From: Mesorhizobium mediterraneum
Lineage (GTDB): Bacteria > Pseudomonadota > Alphaproteobacteria > Rhizobiales > Rhizobiaceae
DNA: 64,000 nucleotides
Assembly (NCBI RefSeq): GCF_002284565.1
Contig: NZ_NPKI01000018.1
Location: forward strand, 157,205-221,204
Direction: 5' to 3'
The position numbers and the translations under genes were made by a program. The notes beneath the pieces were generated by a model. That model did not search any database. It was given only the letters and a program-made list of their open reading frames with translations, and was not told the DNA's origin. Below, one piece after another: positions 55,676 through 64,000 of this stretch. Numbering within the stretch: position 1 is the first letter of the stretch; every line of letters begins with the position of its first letter.

Positions 55676-56892
55676 CGGCCATTGCTATCGCCGAGGCTGG
55701 TAGGGAAGCGCGTCGAACCGCGTTCATCCTTGCGGCCTCGCAGGCCATCATCGGCTCGGCCGCGCCTATCGCCATTTCCCTGGGTGCGTTGGCCGGACAA
55801 CATCTGCTCGATGCGGACAAGTCGCTGGCGACGGCGCCGGTCACGGGCTTCAATGTCGGCGTGGCGCTCGGTTCCCTGCCGGCGGCAGCCATCATCCGCT
55901 GGCTCGGCCAGCGCGACGGTTTCATGGCCGGCACGATTATCACTGCGCTGGGTGGACTGGTCGCCACACTGGCGCTGTTCCACCCCAACTTCTGGCTGTT
56001 CGCCTTCGGACTGGCTGTGATCGGGGTGGGCGGTGCCTTCGTCCAGCAGTTCCGTTTCGCTGCCGCCGACAATGCGACGCCGGAGTTCAAGGCGCGCGCT
56101 ATCTCCTTCGTGCTGGCCGGCGGCGTCGTCACCGCCATACTCGGGCCGCAGATCGTCATCTTCACCCGCGATCTGTTCTCGCCGGTGATGTTTGCCGGCT
56201 CGTTTGCATCCATCCTGGTGCTGGCCGCGGTCGGCGCCGCCATTCTCTCTTTGCTGCGCATTCCGGCCAAGGCAACTGGCAAAGTGGAGATCGCCGACAG
56301 CGACGCGCGGCCGCTCTCCGAGATCGTCACCAGGCCGCGTTTCGTTGCGGCGCTGTTTTGTGCCGTCGGCAGCTACGCACTGATGAGCTTCGTCATGACC
56401 GGCGCGCCGCTGGCCATGGTCGGCTGCGGCCTGTCGACGGACGATGCCACGCTCGGTATTTCCTGGCATGTCATGGCGATGTTTGCGCCGAGCTTCTTCA
56501 CCGGGTCGCTGATCCACCGCTTCGGCGCCGAGCGGATCGTGGCGGCCGGACTGGTGTTGCTAATCGGCTGCGCCGTGGTGGCGCTGTCGGGCTTGGCGCT
56601 GTGGCAGTTCTGGACGGCGCTGATCCTGCTCGGCCTCGGCTGGAATTTCGGCTTCATCGGCGCCACCGCCATGGTGGCCGACAGCTATCGGCCGTCCGAG
56701 AAAGGCAAGGTCCAGGGTTTTCACGACTTCGTCCTGTTCGGCTCCGTCGCCTTTGCTTCGCTGATGTCGGGTGCGGTCTACAATGCCTGGGGCTGGGAAA
56801 TGCTCAACTGGATCATCTTCCCTGTCGTCGTGCTGTGCTTCGTGGCTCTGGGCGCATTGAAGATGACGAGCGCGCGGCAGACCAGCGCATGA
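55672..56892 (+). CDS. MFS transporter cotranscribed with nusB
   Basis: 406 residues from ATG 55672, overlapping the nusB stop (ATGA). About 12 spans; start MTAIAIAEAGREARRTAFIL, the 2-3 loop RWLGQRDGFMAGTIITALGG, and later FGAERIVAAGLVLLIGCAVV and EKGKVQGFHDFVLFGSVAFASLMSGAVYNAWGWEMLN near 345-382. It is MFS_1-like with no clear family. A link with riboflavin or rRNA transcription is not implied by motifs, though the operon spacing suggests cotranscription. Confidence 0.85.
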   Translation: MTAIAIAEAGREARRTAFILAASQAIIGSAAPIAISLGALAGQHLLDADKSLATAPVTGFNVGVALGSLPAAAIIRWLGQRDGFMAGTIITALGGLVATLALFHPNFWLFAFGLAVIGVGGAFVQQFRFAAADNATPEFKARAISFVLAGGVVTAILGPQIVIFTRDLFSPVMFAGSFASILVLAAVGAAILSLLRIPAKATGKVEIADSDARPLSEIVTRPRFVAALFCAVGSYALMSFVMTGAPLAMVGCGLSTDDATLGISWHVMAMFAPSFFTGSLIHRFGAERIVAAGLVLLIGCAVVALSGLALWQFWTALILLGLGWNFGFIGATAMVADSYRPSEKGKVQGFHDFVLFGSVAFASLMSGAVYNAWGWEMLNWIIFPVVVLCFVALGALKMTSARQTSA

Positions 56893-56981
56893 CCCCGAAC
56901 CGAAGGTTCGGAAAGGATCATGCGCAAAATCAAAAGTGCTACAGCGTCCTTGCGCGTCCAAACGGACGCGCGGCGCTGTAG
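56886..56981. repeat. Dispersed rhizobial repeat with hairpin after the MFS gene
   Basis: CTACAGCG (56939) pairs with CGCTGTAG (56974), and GCGCGTCC with GGACGCGC (56952/56964), giving a 43-base hairpin. The preceding GCATGACCCCGAACCGAAGG resembles the bases after ppx at 6099-6121. Same class of short dispersed repeats as at 25205 and 63779. Confidence 0.65.
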
Positions 56982-57143
56982 TGACATGACGCTGTCGGGA
57001 CGAGGCAGCAGCGGATTCACCCGCATCCGAACAAAATTATTGCGCCCATCCCCCCTCTTATGAAACCGTGTACCCCGACGGGGCATTGAAGCCATGCTCA
57101 TATGCGGCAGCCGTAATCCGGTTCTCAGCAAGGGATTTGTGAA

Positions 57144-58055
57144 ATGTTTTCAGTCAAGGTTCTGGCCGGCGCGGCACTGGCGCTCGGCATCACCGCGGCC
57201 TCGGCGAGCGCTCAAGTGGTCGTGTCGTCGAAGATCGACACCGAAGGCGGCGTGCTCGGCAACATCATCCAGCTGGTGCTGAACGCCAACAACATCCAGA
57301 CCACCGACCGCATCCAGCTCGGCGGCACCCCTGTGGTGCGCAAGGCGATCACCGCCGGCGAGATCGACATCTATCCGGAATACACCGGCAACGCCGCCTT
57401 CTTCTTCGAAAAGGCCGACGATCCCGTGTGGAAGGATGCGGCGAAAGCCTATGAGACGGCCAAGAAGCTCGACTACGATGCCAACAAGATCGTCTGGCTG
57501 TCGCCGTCGCCGGCCAACAACACCTGGGCGATCGCACTGCGCAAGGATGTCTCCGAGACCAACAAGCTGGCGACGCTGTCCGACTTCGGCAAATATGTCT
57601 CCGGCGGCGGCCAGGTGGTGCTGGCGGCCTCGGCCGAGTTCGTCAATTCGGCCGCCGCGCTGCCGGCGTTCCAGACCACCTATGGCTTCACCCTGAAGCC
57701 GGACCAGCTGATCACGCTGTCCGGCGGCGATACGGCGGCGACCATCGCCGCTGCGGCGAACCAGACCAACGGTGCCAACGCCGCCATGGTCTACGGCACC
57801 GATGGCGGCATCGCGCCGTCCGGCCTGGTCGTGCTCGAAGACGATAAGGGCGTGCAGCCGGTCTACCAGCCGGCGCCGATCATCCGCGAGGCGGTGCTGA
57901 AGGAGCATCCTGAGATCGAGACGCTGCTGAAGCCGGTCTTCGCCAAGCTCGATCTCGTCACCCTGCAGGAACTGAACGGCCGCGTGCAGGTCGGCGGCGA
58001 GCCGGCCAAGGGCGTCGCCGAAGATTTTTTGAAGAAGAACGGGTTTCTGAAGTAG
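57144..58055 (+). CDS. Betaine/osmoprotectant-type ABC transporter, periplasmic binding protein (YehZ/OsmF-like)
   Basis: 303 residues starting MFSVKVLAGAALALGITAAS with a signal peptide cut after SASAQ (about residue 24). The mature SSKIDTEGGVLGNIIQLVLNANNIQTTDRIQLGGTPVVRKAITAGEIDIYPEYTGNAAFFF is diagnostic for the OpuC/OsmF family (Y-P-E-Y-T-G). The first gene of a yehZYXW-type set: binding protein, permease, ATPase, permease. A mosaic repeat lies between it and the permease gene. Substrates in this family are glycine betaine, proline betaine or similar; the exact one is inferred. Confidence 0.92.
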   Translation: MFSVKVLAGAALALGITAASASAQVVVSSKIDTEGGVLGNIIQLVLNANNIQTTDRIQLGGTPVVRKAITAGEIDIYPEYTGNAAFFFEKADDPVWKDAAKAYETAKKLDYDANKIVWLSPSPANNTWAIALRKDVSETNKLATLSDFGKYVSGGGQVVLAASAEFVNSAAALPAFQTTYGFTLKPDQLITLSGGDTAATIAAAANQTNGANAAMVYGTDGGIAPSGLVVLEDDKGVQPVYQPAPIIREAVLKEHPEIETLLKPVFAKLDLVTLQELNGRVQVGGEPAKGVAEDFLKKNGFLK

Positions 58056-58087
58056 TCAGCCCGTTTGGAAAATGACGCCGGTGCGAG

Positions 58088-58247
58088 GCGCCCCCCTCTG
58101 GCCTGCCGGCCATCTCCCCCACACGGGGGGAGATTGGATGCACGCTCGGCTTCCGCCAATCGCCAACGGGGAAGATGGATCGGCGGCAATGAAGCTGCCG
58201 ATCTCCCCCCAAGTGGGGGAGATGTCCGGCAGGACAGAGGGGGGCGC
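58088..58247. repeat. RIME-like mosaic palindrome, copy 4, inside the ABC transporter operon
   Basis: Left arm GCGCCCCCCTCTGGCCTGCC with CCATCTCCCCCACACGGGGG; right arm ending GATGTCCGGCAGGACAGAGG. It lies between the binding-protein stop (58055) and the first permease start (58308). It may form a stem that stabilises the upstream mRNA and adjusts expression between the abundant binding protein and the membrane parts. Confidence 0.85.
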
Positions 58248-58307
58248 GACGGAGCACGACGGTCCTGACGTCAGGTCCTCAAGTCGCCGCCATCGCATAG
58301 GTACGTC

Positions 58308-59474
58308 ATGACCATCCGCTTCGACAAGCTCGGCGTGGTCATCGCCGTGATCGTTGCCTATGCTGCTTTCGCGGCGCCCTTCGCCACCTTCCGCGCCAAC
58401 CGCATCGTGCCAGGCGAGGCACGCTCGATCCTCGACGCTCTGCCTGCGGTGACAGGCCCGCTGCTGCTGGCAATCGTGCTTATCGCGGCGCTCATCGCGC
58501 TGTTGAAGACACCGCTGATCCTGCGCCTTGCCGCAAGTGTGGCCGCGCTTGCAGCACTGGCGCTGCTGATCGGGGTCGCCGGCAGCTTCCTGACGCCTGA
58601 GGGCAACACCTTTGCCCGCATCTCGCCGGCCTCGGGTTTCTGGCTGCTCATCTTCGCCTTTACGCTTTTGCTCGCCGATGTGCTGACAAGGCTGAACCTG
58701 TCGCCAGGGGCGCGGATCGGCGTGCTCGTCGTCGCGACAGCGGCGATCGGCCTGCTGCTGGTCTCGGGAAGCTGGAACAGCCTGTCGATCCTCAAGGAAT
58801 ATGCCAACCGTGCCGACAGTTTCTGGGCGGAAGGCTCCAAGCATGTGACGCTGGCGCTGGGGTCGCTGGCGGCGGCGGTGATCGCAGGCCTGCCGCTCGG
58901 CATTCTCTGCCACCGCGTCGAGAAATTGCGGGCCGGCGTGCTCAACGTGCTGAACATCATCCAGACCATTCCCTCGATCGCGCTGTTCGGCCTGCTGATC
59001 GCGCCGCTCGGCTGGGTCGCGACGCATGTGCCCGGCGCTGCCTCCCTCGGCATTCGCGGCATCGGCACCGCGCCCGCCTTCGTCGCCCTGTTCCTCTATT
59101 CGCTGCTGCCGGTGGTGGCCAACACCGTGGTCGGTCTTGCCGGCGTGCCGCGCGCCGCCAACGACGCCGCGCGCGGCATGGGCATGACCGAGCGCCAGCG
59201 CCTGTTCGGCGTCGAATTTCCGCTGGCTTTCCCGGTGATCCTCACCGGCATCCGCATCGTGCTGGTCCAGAACATCGGCCTTGCCACCATTGCCGCGCTG
59301 ATCGGCGGCGGCGGCTTTGGCGTGTTCGTGTTCCAGGGCGTTGGCCAGACGGCGATGGACCTGGTGCTGCTCGGCGCCATACCGACGGTGGCGCTCGCCT
59401 TTGCCGCCGCCATCATCCTCGACGCGGTGATCGAGATGACCTCCACCAAGAGACGCGAGGCACAACCGGCGTGA
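58308..59474 (+). CDS. ABC transporter permease (YehY-like)
   Basis: 388 residues starting MTIRFDKLGVVIAVIVAYAA. Extra N-terminal spans (about 12-30, 50-70, 78-98, 105-125) come before the binding-protein-dependent transport domain at about 180-375, with GSLAAAVIAGLPLGILCHRVEKLRAGVLNVLNIIQTIPSIALFGLLIAPLGW. The EAA-type loop is RAANDAARGMGMTERQRLFGVEFPLAFPVILTGIR. The long N-terminus matches YehY. The stop overlaps the ATPase start (GTG/ATG at 59471). Confidence 0.92.
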   Translation: MTIRFDKLGVVIAVIVAYAAFAAPFATFRANRIVPGEARSILDALPAVTGPLLLAIVLIAALIALLKTPLILRLAASVAALAALALLIGVAGSFLTPEGNTFARISPASGFWLLIFAFTLLLADVLTRLNLSPGARIGVLVVATAAIGLLLVSGSWNSLSILKEYANRADSFWAEGSKHVTLALGSLAAAVIAGLPLGILCHRVEKLRAGVLNVLNIIQTIPSIALFGLLIAPLGWVATHVPGAASLGIRGIGTAPAFVALFLYSLLPVVANTVVGLAGVPRAANDAARGMGMTERQRLFGVEFPLAFPVILTGIRIVLVQNIGLATIAALIGGGGFGVFVFQGVGQTAMDLVLLGAIPTVALAFAAAIILDAVIEMTSTKRREAQPA

Positions 59475-60409
59475 TCGAGATCGAAGGCATTACCAAGCGC
59501 TATGATGCGACAACGGTGGTCGACGACGTGTCGATGGTGATCGAGCCGCGCACCATCGCCGTCATCGTCGGCACTTCCGGTTCCGGCAAGACGACGCTGC
59601 TTCGCATGATCAACCGGCTGGTCGAGCCGACCGCGGGCGTGATCAAGCTCGACGGCGCCGACAACCGCTCGCTGCCCGGCTATGAGCTGCGCCGCAGCAT
59701 CGGCTACGCCATCCAGGGCCACGGGCTGTTTCCGCATCGCACGGTGGCGCAGAACATCGCCACCGTGCCGGTGCTGCTCGGCTGGGACAAGGCCCGCATC
59801 AAGGCCCGTGTCGACGAGTTGATGACGCTCTACCAGCTCGATCCCCAGGCGTTCGGGCCACGTTATCCGCACGAGCTCTCCGGCGGTCAGCAGCAGCGCG
59901 TCGGCGTCGCCCGCGCCCTTGCCGCGGAGCCTAACGTGCTGTTGATGGACGAGCCGTTCGGCGCGCTCGACCCGATCATCCGCAACAAGGCGCAGGAGGA
60001 TCTTCTGGCGATCCAGAAGCGCTTCGGCACCACCATCATCCTCGTCACCCATGACATGGAAGAGGCGGTGCATATGGGCGACAAGATCGCGGTGATGGAT
60101 GCCGGCAAGCTGGTGCAATATGCCAAGCCCGCCGAGATCCTGGCGAGGCCGGCCAGCGCTTTCGTCGAGAGCTTGGTCGGTGCCAGCGAAAAACCGTTCA
60201 GGCTGCTGTCGCTCGGCCGCGTGCGCGACGCCGTCGAGAAGGGCGGCGCCGAGGGCGAGGCGATCCCCGGCGACGCCAGCCAGCGCGATGCGCTGGCTGA
60301 GCTCCTCTGGTCGGGCCGCCCGGCGCTGCCGGTGAAAGGCGCCGACGGCAAGCCGCTCGGCCGCGTGACGGTGGACGGATTGGTGAAGCGCGCGGCGAGG
60401 CCGGCATGA
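59471..60409 (+). CDS. ABC transporter ATP-binding protein (YehX-like)
   Basis: 312 residues starting MIEIEGITKRYDATTVVDDV. Walker A GTSGSGKTTLLRMINRLVEPTAG near 34-56, Q-loop YAIQGHGLFPHRTVAQNIA near 80-98, signature LSGGQQQRVGVARALAAEPNVLLMDEPFGALDPI near 137-170 with Walker B. A short C-terminal CBS-like remnant follows (VVGASEKPFRLLSLGRVRDAV). It powers the betaine-type uptake system. It overlaps both neighbours by 4 bases. Confidence 0.95.
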   Translation: MIEIEGITKRYDATTVVDDVSMVIEPRTIAVIVGTSGSGKTTLLRMINRLVEPTAGVIKLDGADNRSLPGYELRRSIGYAIQGHGLFPHRTVAQNIATVPVLLGWDKARIKARVDELMTLYQLDPQAFGPRYPHELSGGQQQRVGVARALAAEPNVLLMDEPFGALDPIIRNKAQEDLLAIQKRFGTTIILVTHDMEEAVHMGDKIAVMDAGKLVQYAKPAEILARPASAFVESLVGASEKPFRLLSLGRVRDAVEKGGAEGEAIPGDASQRDALAELLWSGRPALPVKGADGKPLGRVTVDGLVKRAARPA

Positions 60410-61170
60410 AAGAGGCTGGCTTAAAAGCTTGGCTTCCATCGCTGCTCAGGCTTGTCCTGGTGGTCTTGCTCATTGCCTTCGTGACCAATCCCGATTGGTT
60501 CGAGCCGCTGCTGAAGCCGCTTACCGAGAACAACGCGCCAGTGATCTACAACCAGGGAAGCCTGCTGTCGCTGACGCTGCTGCATCTGAGGACCGTGCTG
60601 ATCGCCACGGTGGCCGCGACCATCGTTGCTGTGGCGCTCGCCATCCTGGTCACCAGGCCAGCCGGCGTCGAATTCCTGCCGCTGTCGCGCAGCCTGGTCA
60701 ATATCGGCCAGACCTTTCCGCCGGTGGCGGTGCTGGCGCTTGCCGTGCCGGCCGTCGGCTTCGGCGAGAAGCCGACGCTGATCGCGCTGTTTCTCTACGG
60801 CCTGCTGCCGATCTTCGAGAACGCGCTGACCGGGCTGACGACGCTGCCTGTCAACGTGGTCGAGGCGGCGCGCGGCGCCGGCATGACCGGCTGGCAAAGG
60901 CTGGTCAAGGTCGAGCTGCCGCTCAGCGCGCCGATCATTCTCGGCGGCATCCGGCTGTCGGTGGTCATCAGCCTCGCCACCGCGACAATCGGCTCGACCG
61001 TGGCGGCCAGGACGCTGGGCGAGGTGATCATCGCCGGTCTGTTGTCGAACAACCTCGCCTTCATCCTGCAAGGCGGCCTGATCGTCGCCGCCCTTGCTGT
61101 GCTGATCTATGACGGGCTGTCGGCGATCGAGCGCTACACCGCGCGCCGCATGGGGCAGGGGACGGCGTAG
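60406..61170 (+). CDS. ABC transporter permease (YehW-like)
   Basis: 254 residues starting MKEAGLKAWLPSLLRLVLVV. About six spans; the transport domain is LRTVLIATVAATIVAVALAILVTRPAGVEFLPLSRSLVNIGQTFPPVAVLALAVPAVGFGEKPTLIALFLYGLLPIFENALTGL, with an EAA loop VVEAARGAGMTGWQRLVKVELPLSAPIILGGIRLS near 155-190. It is the second permease of the operon and completes the yehZYXW order. No strong terminator is seen right after it. Confidence 0.92.
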   Translation: MKEAGLKAWLPSLLRLVLVVLLIAFVTNPDWFEPLLKPLTENNAPVIYNQGSLLSLTLLHLRTVLIATVAATIVAVALAILVTRPAGVEFLPLSRSLVNIGQTFPPVAVLALAVPAVGFGEKPTLIALFLYGLLPIFENALTGLTTLPVNVVEAARGAGMTGWQRLVKVELPLSAPIILGGIRLSVVISLATATIGSTVAARTLGEVIIAGLLSNNLAFILQGGLIVAALAVLIYDGLSAIERYTARRMGQGTA

Positions 61171-61621
61171 CGCCTTGGGCGAAGTTCGTTCGCCCGAACG
61201 CGCCGGGTGATCGAGCGTCACCTCGAGCGTGGTGCCCGTCTCGCCCGCAATCCAGCGGCGGCGGACGATGGCGAAATCATACTGTCCAGCGTCTGGAACG
61301 GCCAGCAGAAGGCTTTCATGTTCTACATGACCATGCTGGCGGTGCTGATCTTCGTCGTCCAGCCGGACGGCGACCTGCGCAAAGGCTGACGACCGCCAGC
61401 CGTTTTCAATCGATCTAATCGGGCGGCGGCGCCGGCGGGCGTGTCGCCGCCCATAGCTTTTGGGCGAAAGCCGGGCAAAAACCGAACAATATCTTGACGT
61501 TCACTGCCCTGTTTCGCATAAGCCGGTGCGAAGGGAGCGGATTCCGCGCGCGGAATCCGCTCCCTGTCTCAACGGCCCAGGGAGGGGTTCTTTTGGGTCA
61601 TCAATCGAGGAAAATCCGGCA
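61171..61621. other. Intergenic region before hppA
   Basis: 450 bases without a secure gene. A short frame at 61207-61389 (GTG start, one hydrophobic stretch FMFYMTMLAVLIFVV) is not supported by a ribosome binding site. A perfect 34-bp palindrome lies at 61532-61565. The hppA promoter is probably within the last 150 bases. Confidence 0.5.
61532..61565. promoter_or_regulatory. Perfect 34-bp palindrome upstream of hppA
   Basis: AGGGAGCGGATTCCGCG joined without spacer to its exact complement. It ends 56 bases before the hppA ATG, in a position suited to an operator, a mRNA hairpin or an attachment site. No T-run follows. Confidence 0.7.
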
Positions 61622-63763
61622 ATGACCATAATTTCAGCTGTCATCGCCTGCGGTCTGCTTTCAGTCCTTTACGCCATCTGGGCGACACGTTCGGTCCTCG
61701 CGGCCGATCAGGGCAATGCACGCATGCAGGAAATTTCCGCGGCCATCCGCGAAGGCGCCCAGGCCTATCTGGCGCGCCAGTACACCACCATCGCCATCGT
61801 CGGTGTCGTGGTCCTGCTGCTCGCCTGGTGGCTGCTTTCGATCACCGCCGCCATCGGCTTCCTGATCGGCGCCGTCCTGTCGGGCGCCGCTGGCTTCATC
61901 GGCATGCACGTCTCGGTGCGCGCCAATGTGCGCACCGCGCAGGCGGCTTCCAACAGCCTCGCTGCCGGCCTCGAGATCGCCTTCAAGTCGGGCGCCATCA
62001 CCGGCATGCTGGTCGCGGGCCTAGCGCTGCTCGGCGTCTCGATCTACTACCTGATCCTCACCCACTTCATGGGCCTTCAGCCCAACGACCGTGTCGTCAT
62101 CGACTCGCTGGTTTCGCTCGGCTTCGGCGCCTCGCTGATCTCGATCTTCGCCCGTCTCGGCGGCGGCATCTTCACCAAGGGCGCCGACGTCGGCGGCGAT
62201 CTCGTCGGCAAAGTCGAAGCCGGCATTCCCGAAGACGATCCGCGCAATCCGGCCACCATCGCCGACAACGTCGGCGATAATGTCGGCGACTGCGCCGGCA
62301 TGGCCGCCGACCTGTTCGAGACCTATGCGGTGACGGTGGTCGCCACCATGGTACTCGCCGCAATCTTCTTCGGCGGCACCGCCGTACTCGGCGCCACGAT
62401 GCTCTATCCGCTGGCCATCTGCGGCGCCTGCATCCTGACTTCCATCGTCGGCACTTTCTTCGTCAAGCTCGGCTCCAACGGCTCGATCATGGGCGCGCTC
62501 TACAAGGGCCTGATCGTCACCGGCCTGCTGTCCATTATCGGCCTCGGCGTCGCCACCTCGGTAACACTGGGCTGGGGCGAGATCGGCACGGTCGCCGGCA
62601 TGGCCATCACCGGCAGGAACCTGTTCATCTGCGGCCTGATCGGCCTTCTGGTGACCGGCCTCATCGTGGTGATCACCGAATACTACACCGGCACCGACAA
62701 GCGCCCGGTGAACTCCATTGCCCAGGCTTCGGTCACCGGTCACGGCACCAACGTCATCCAGGGCCTTGCGGTCTCGCTGGAATCGACGGCGCTTCCGGCG
62801 ATCGTCATCGTCGGCGGCATCATATCGACCTACCAGCTCGCCGGCCTCTACGGCACGGCGATCGCGGTCACCACGATGCTCGGCCTCGCCGGCATGATCG
62901 TCGCGCTCGACGCCTTCGGCCCGGTCACCGACAATGCCGGCGGCATTGCCGAGATGGCCGGCTTGCCCAAGGAAGTGCGCCAATCCACCGATGCGCTCGA
63001 CGCTGTCGGCAACACCACCAAGGCGGTGACCAAGGGGTACGCCATCGGTTCGGCCGGTCTCGGCGCGCTGGTGCTGTTCGCGGCCTACTCTAATGACCTG
63101 AAGTTCTTTGCCGCCAATGGCGACAAATATCCTTACTTCCAGGGCATGGGCGAAGTCTCCTTCGACCTCTCCAACCCTTACGTCGTCGCCGGCCTGATCT
63201 TCGGCGGCCTAATCCCCTATCTGTTCGGCGGCATCGCCATGACGGCGGTCGGCCGCGCGGCAGGCGCCATCGTCGAGGAGGTGCGCAAGCAGTTCCGCGA
63301 GGATCCGGGCATCATGGCCGGCACGTCGAAGCCGAACTATGCGCGTGCGGTCGACCTTCTGACCAAGGCGGCGATCCGGGAAATGATCATTCCGTCGCTG
63401 CTGCCGGTGCTCGCGCCGCTGGTCGTCTATTTCGGCGTGCTGCTGATCTCGGGCTCGAAGGCGTCCGCCTTTGCAGCGCTCGGCGCCTCGCTGCTCGGCG
63501 TCATCGTCAACGGGCTGTTCGTCGCCATCTCGATGACCTCTGGCGGCGGCGCCTGGGACAATGCGAAAAAATCGTTCGAGGACGGCTTCACCGACAAGAA
63601 CGGCGTCAAGCATCTCAAGGGCTCCGAGGCGCACAAGGCCTCGGTGACCGGCGATACGGTCGGCGATCCTTACAAGGACACCGCCGGCCCGGCGGTCAAC
63701 CCGGCGATCAAGATCACCAACATCGTCGCCCTGCTGCTGCTGGCGGTGCTCGCGCACGGCTGA
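61622..63763 (+). CDS. hppA: K+-independent proton-translocating pyrophosphatase
   Basis: 713 residues from ATG 61622 (MTIISAVIACGLLSVLYAIW); about 16 spans. The pump couples hydrolysis of PPi to proton export across the inner or acidocalcisome membrane. The PPi site is VGGDLVGKVEAGIPEDDPRNPATIADNVGDNVGDCAGMAADLFE near 193-236, with repeated DxxxD acids, and the second acidic site is in FGPVTDNAGGIAEMAGL near 436-452. GNTTKAVTKGYAIGSA near 462-477 carries Lys where K+-dependent enzymes have Ala, so the K+-independent class is inferred. It ends with the standard GDPYKDTAGPAVNPAIKITNIVALL. The frame is open upstream to 61460 but without family support. Confidence 0.97.
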   Translation: MTIISAVIACGLLSVLYAIWATRSVLAADQGNARMQEISAAIREGAQAYLARQYTTIAIVGVVVLLLAWWLLSITAAIGFLIGAVLSGAAGFIGMHVSVRANVRTAQAASNSLAAGLEIAFKSGAITGMLVAGLALLGVSIYYLILTHFMGLQPNDRVVIDSLVSLGFGASLISIFARLGGGIFTKGADVGGDLVGKVEAGIPEDDPRNPATIADNVGDNVGDCAGMAADLFETYAVTVVATMVLAAIFFGGTAVLGATMLYPLAICGACILTSIVGTFFVKLGSNGSIMGALYKGLIVTGLLSIIGLGVATSVTLGWGEIGTVAGMAITGRNLFICGLIGLLVTGLIVVITEYYTGTDKRPVNSIAQASVTGHGTNVIQGLAVSLESTALPAIVIVGGIISTYQLAGLYGTAIAVTTMLGLAGMIVALDAFGPVTDNAGGIAEMAGLPKEVRQSTDALDAVGNTTKAVTKGYAIGSAGLGALVLFAAYSNDLKFFAANGDKYPYFQGMGEVSFDLSNPYVVAGLIFGGLIPYLFGGIAMTAVGRAAGAIVEEVRKQFREDPGIMAGTSKPNYARAVDLLTKAAIREMIIPSLLPVLAPLVVYFGVLLISGSKASAFAALGASLLGVIVNGLFVAISMTSGGGAWDNAKKSFEDGFTDKNGVKHLKGSEAHKASVTGDTVGDPYKDTAGPAVNPAIKITNIVALLLLAVLAHG

Positions 63764-63778
63764 GGCCGCTCAGAGCAA

Positions 63779-63875
63779 TTCCAGGAAAAGTGTGAAGCGG
63801 TTTTCCGTCCGGAATTGCGCAAAAACAAAGAGATAGAGCGGTTCGGCGTTTCCGTGAAACGATGAACCGCTCTAG
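63779..63875. repeat. Dispersed rhizobial repeat after hppA
   Basis: GCAATTCCAGGAAAAGTGTG, then CGGTTTTCCGTCCGGAATTGC, then AGAGCGGTTC pairing with GAACCGCTCT. This is a hairpin-forming unit related to that at 25205. It lies between the hppA stop and its terminator. Confidence 0.65.
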
Positions 63876-63899
63876 CCCCAGGGCCGAAATCCAGACCGA

Positions 63900-63929
63900 A
63901 CCCGCGGGAGCGATCCCGCGGGTTTTTCA
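63900..63929 (+). terminator. Strong intrinsic terminator after hppA
   Basis: ACCCGCGGGA and TCCCGCGGGT pair around GCGA (63900-63923), followed by TTTT CATTTTT. A nearly identical sequence in the reverse sense starts at 63979 and is cut by the window end. Confidence 0.9.
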
Positions 63930-63978
63930 TTTTTGAATGTTTCGCGTGGCCTGCGACAATGGCTGCTGCCTCAAAACG

Positions 63979-64000
63979 AAAACCCGCAGGATCGCTCCCG
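63979..64000 (-). terminator. Partial reverse terminator at the window end
   Basis: AAAACCCGCAGGATCGCTCCCG is close to the reverse complement of the hppA terminator's right half (CGGGAGCGATCCCGCGGGTTTT). It looks like a second terminator for a convergent gene outside the window; only part is visible. Confidence 0.45.

Noticed and set aside
61207..61389. 60-codon GTG frame with a hydrophobic stretch before hppA
   Set aside because: No ribosome binding site, no recognisable relative, and it is in an intergenic region with repeats. It could be a degraded fragment.

Overview
The window looks like a chromosomal piece of an alphaproteobacterium of the order Hyphomicrobiales, most likely Mesorhizobium or a close relative. 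The grounds are a high GC content, the neighbourhood of a DUF6163 gene next to the MarR regulator ldtR, the rhizobial-style mosaic palindromes in many gaps, the K+-independent type of proton-pumping pyrophosphatase, and several small proteins typical of the group. Species assignment is an inference; no ribosomal RNA is present. Most of the 64 kb is ordinary core genome.

Layout. 1-2750: the 3' end of metH, then about 1.9 kb of decayed DNA that starts with a fragment of an HK97-type phage prohead protease and ends at tRNA-Gln(CUG). 2940-8720: a YbhN-like membrane protein, ppx/gppA, rlmE and a DHA2 MFS exporter, separated by mosaic repeats. 8900-18700: guaB, a small membrane protein, rnd, an MFS protein, a DUF2380 lipoprotein-like or periplasmic protein, a GNAT protein, aspS and a secreted protein of unknown role. 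18975-28900: parC, an AI-2E family permease, an EamA transporter, bpt, an RDD protein, sthA, an esterase and an OpgC-like membrane protein.

28900-33600 is a regulatory accessory stretch. A LacI-family repressor faces two tandem, duplicated small proteins (47 and 55 residues) that share the start MHP..(6)LFEDIYRN and have matching copies of a 14-bp palindrome in front of them. A divergent MFS/GntR pair follows. I consider the LacI/small-protein cassette the best candidate for an undescribed system. 33700-42700 holds a GT90 glycosyltransferase, an aldo/keto reductase, ppk2, a DHFR-like reductase, IS5-type transposase debris around a nucleoside deaminase, hemB, a DUF2066 protein and 3-hydroxyisobutyryl-CoA hydrolase.

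42300-48150: DUF6163, ldtR and the L,D-transpeptidase gene it probably controls. About 3.2 kb of lower-GC DNA lies between the two. It carries a DUF3800 gene broken by an amber codon, a Ser/Thr kinase gene broken by a one-base frameshift right before HRDLKPEN, and an apparently intact GIY-YIG protein. 48200-57000: a CPA1 antiporter, glyA, a secreted protein, and the nrdR-ribD-ribE-(DUF1778 remnant)-ribH-nusB-MFS cluster. 57100-61170: a four-gene betaine/osmoprotectant-type ABC transporter in yehZYXW order. 61622-63763: hppA, preceded by a perfect 34-bp palindrome and followed by a strong terminator.

Themes: phosphate energy metabolism is represented by ppx, ppk2 and hppA; cell-envelope functions by ldtR/ldt, GT90, OpgC-like and YbhN-like proteins; riboflavin synthesis by a nearly complete operon linked to nusB and nrdR. 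No CRISPR array, rRNA or intact prophage is visible.
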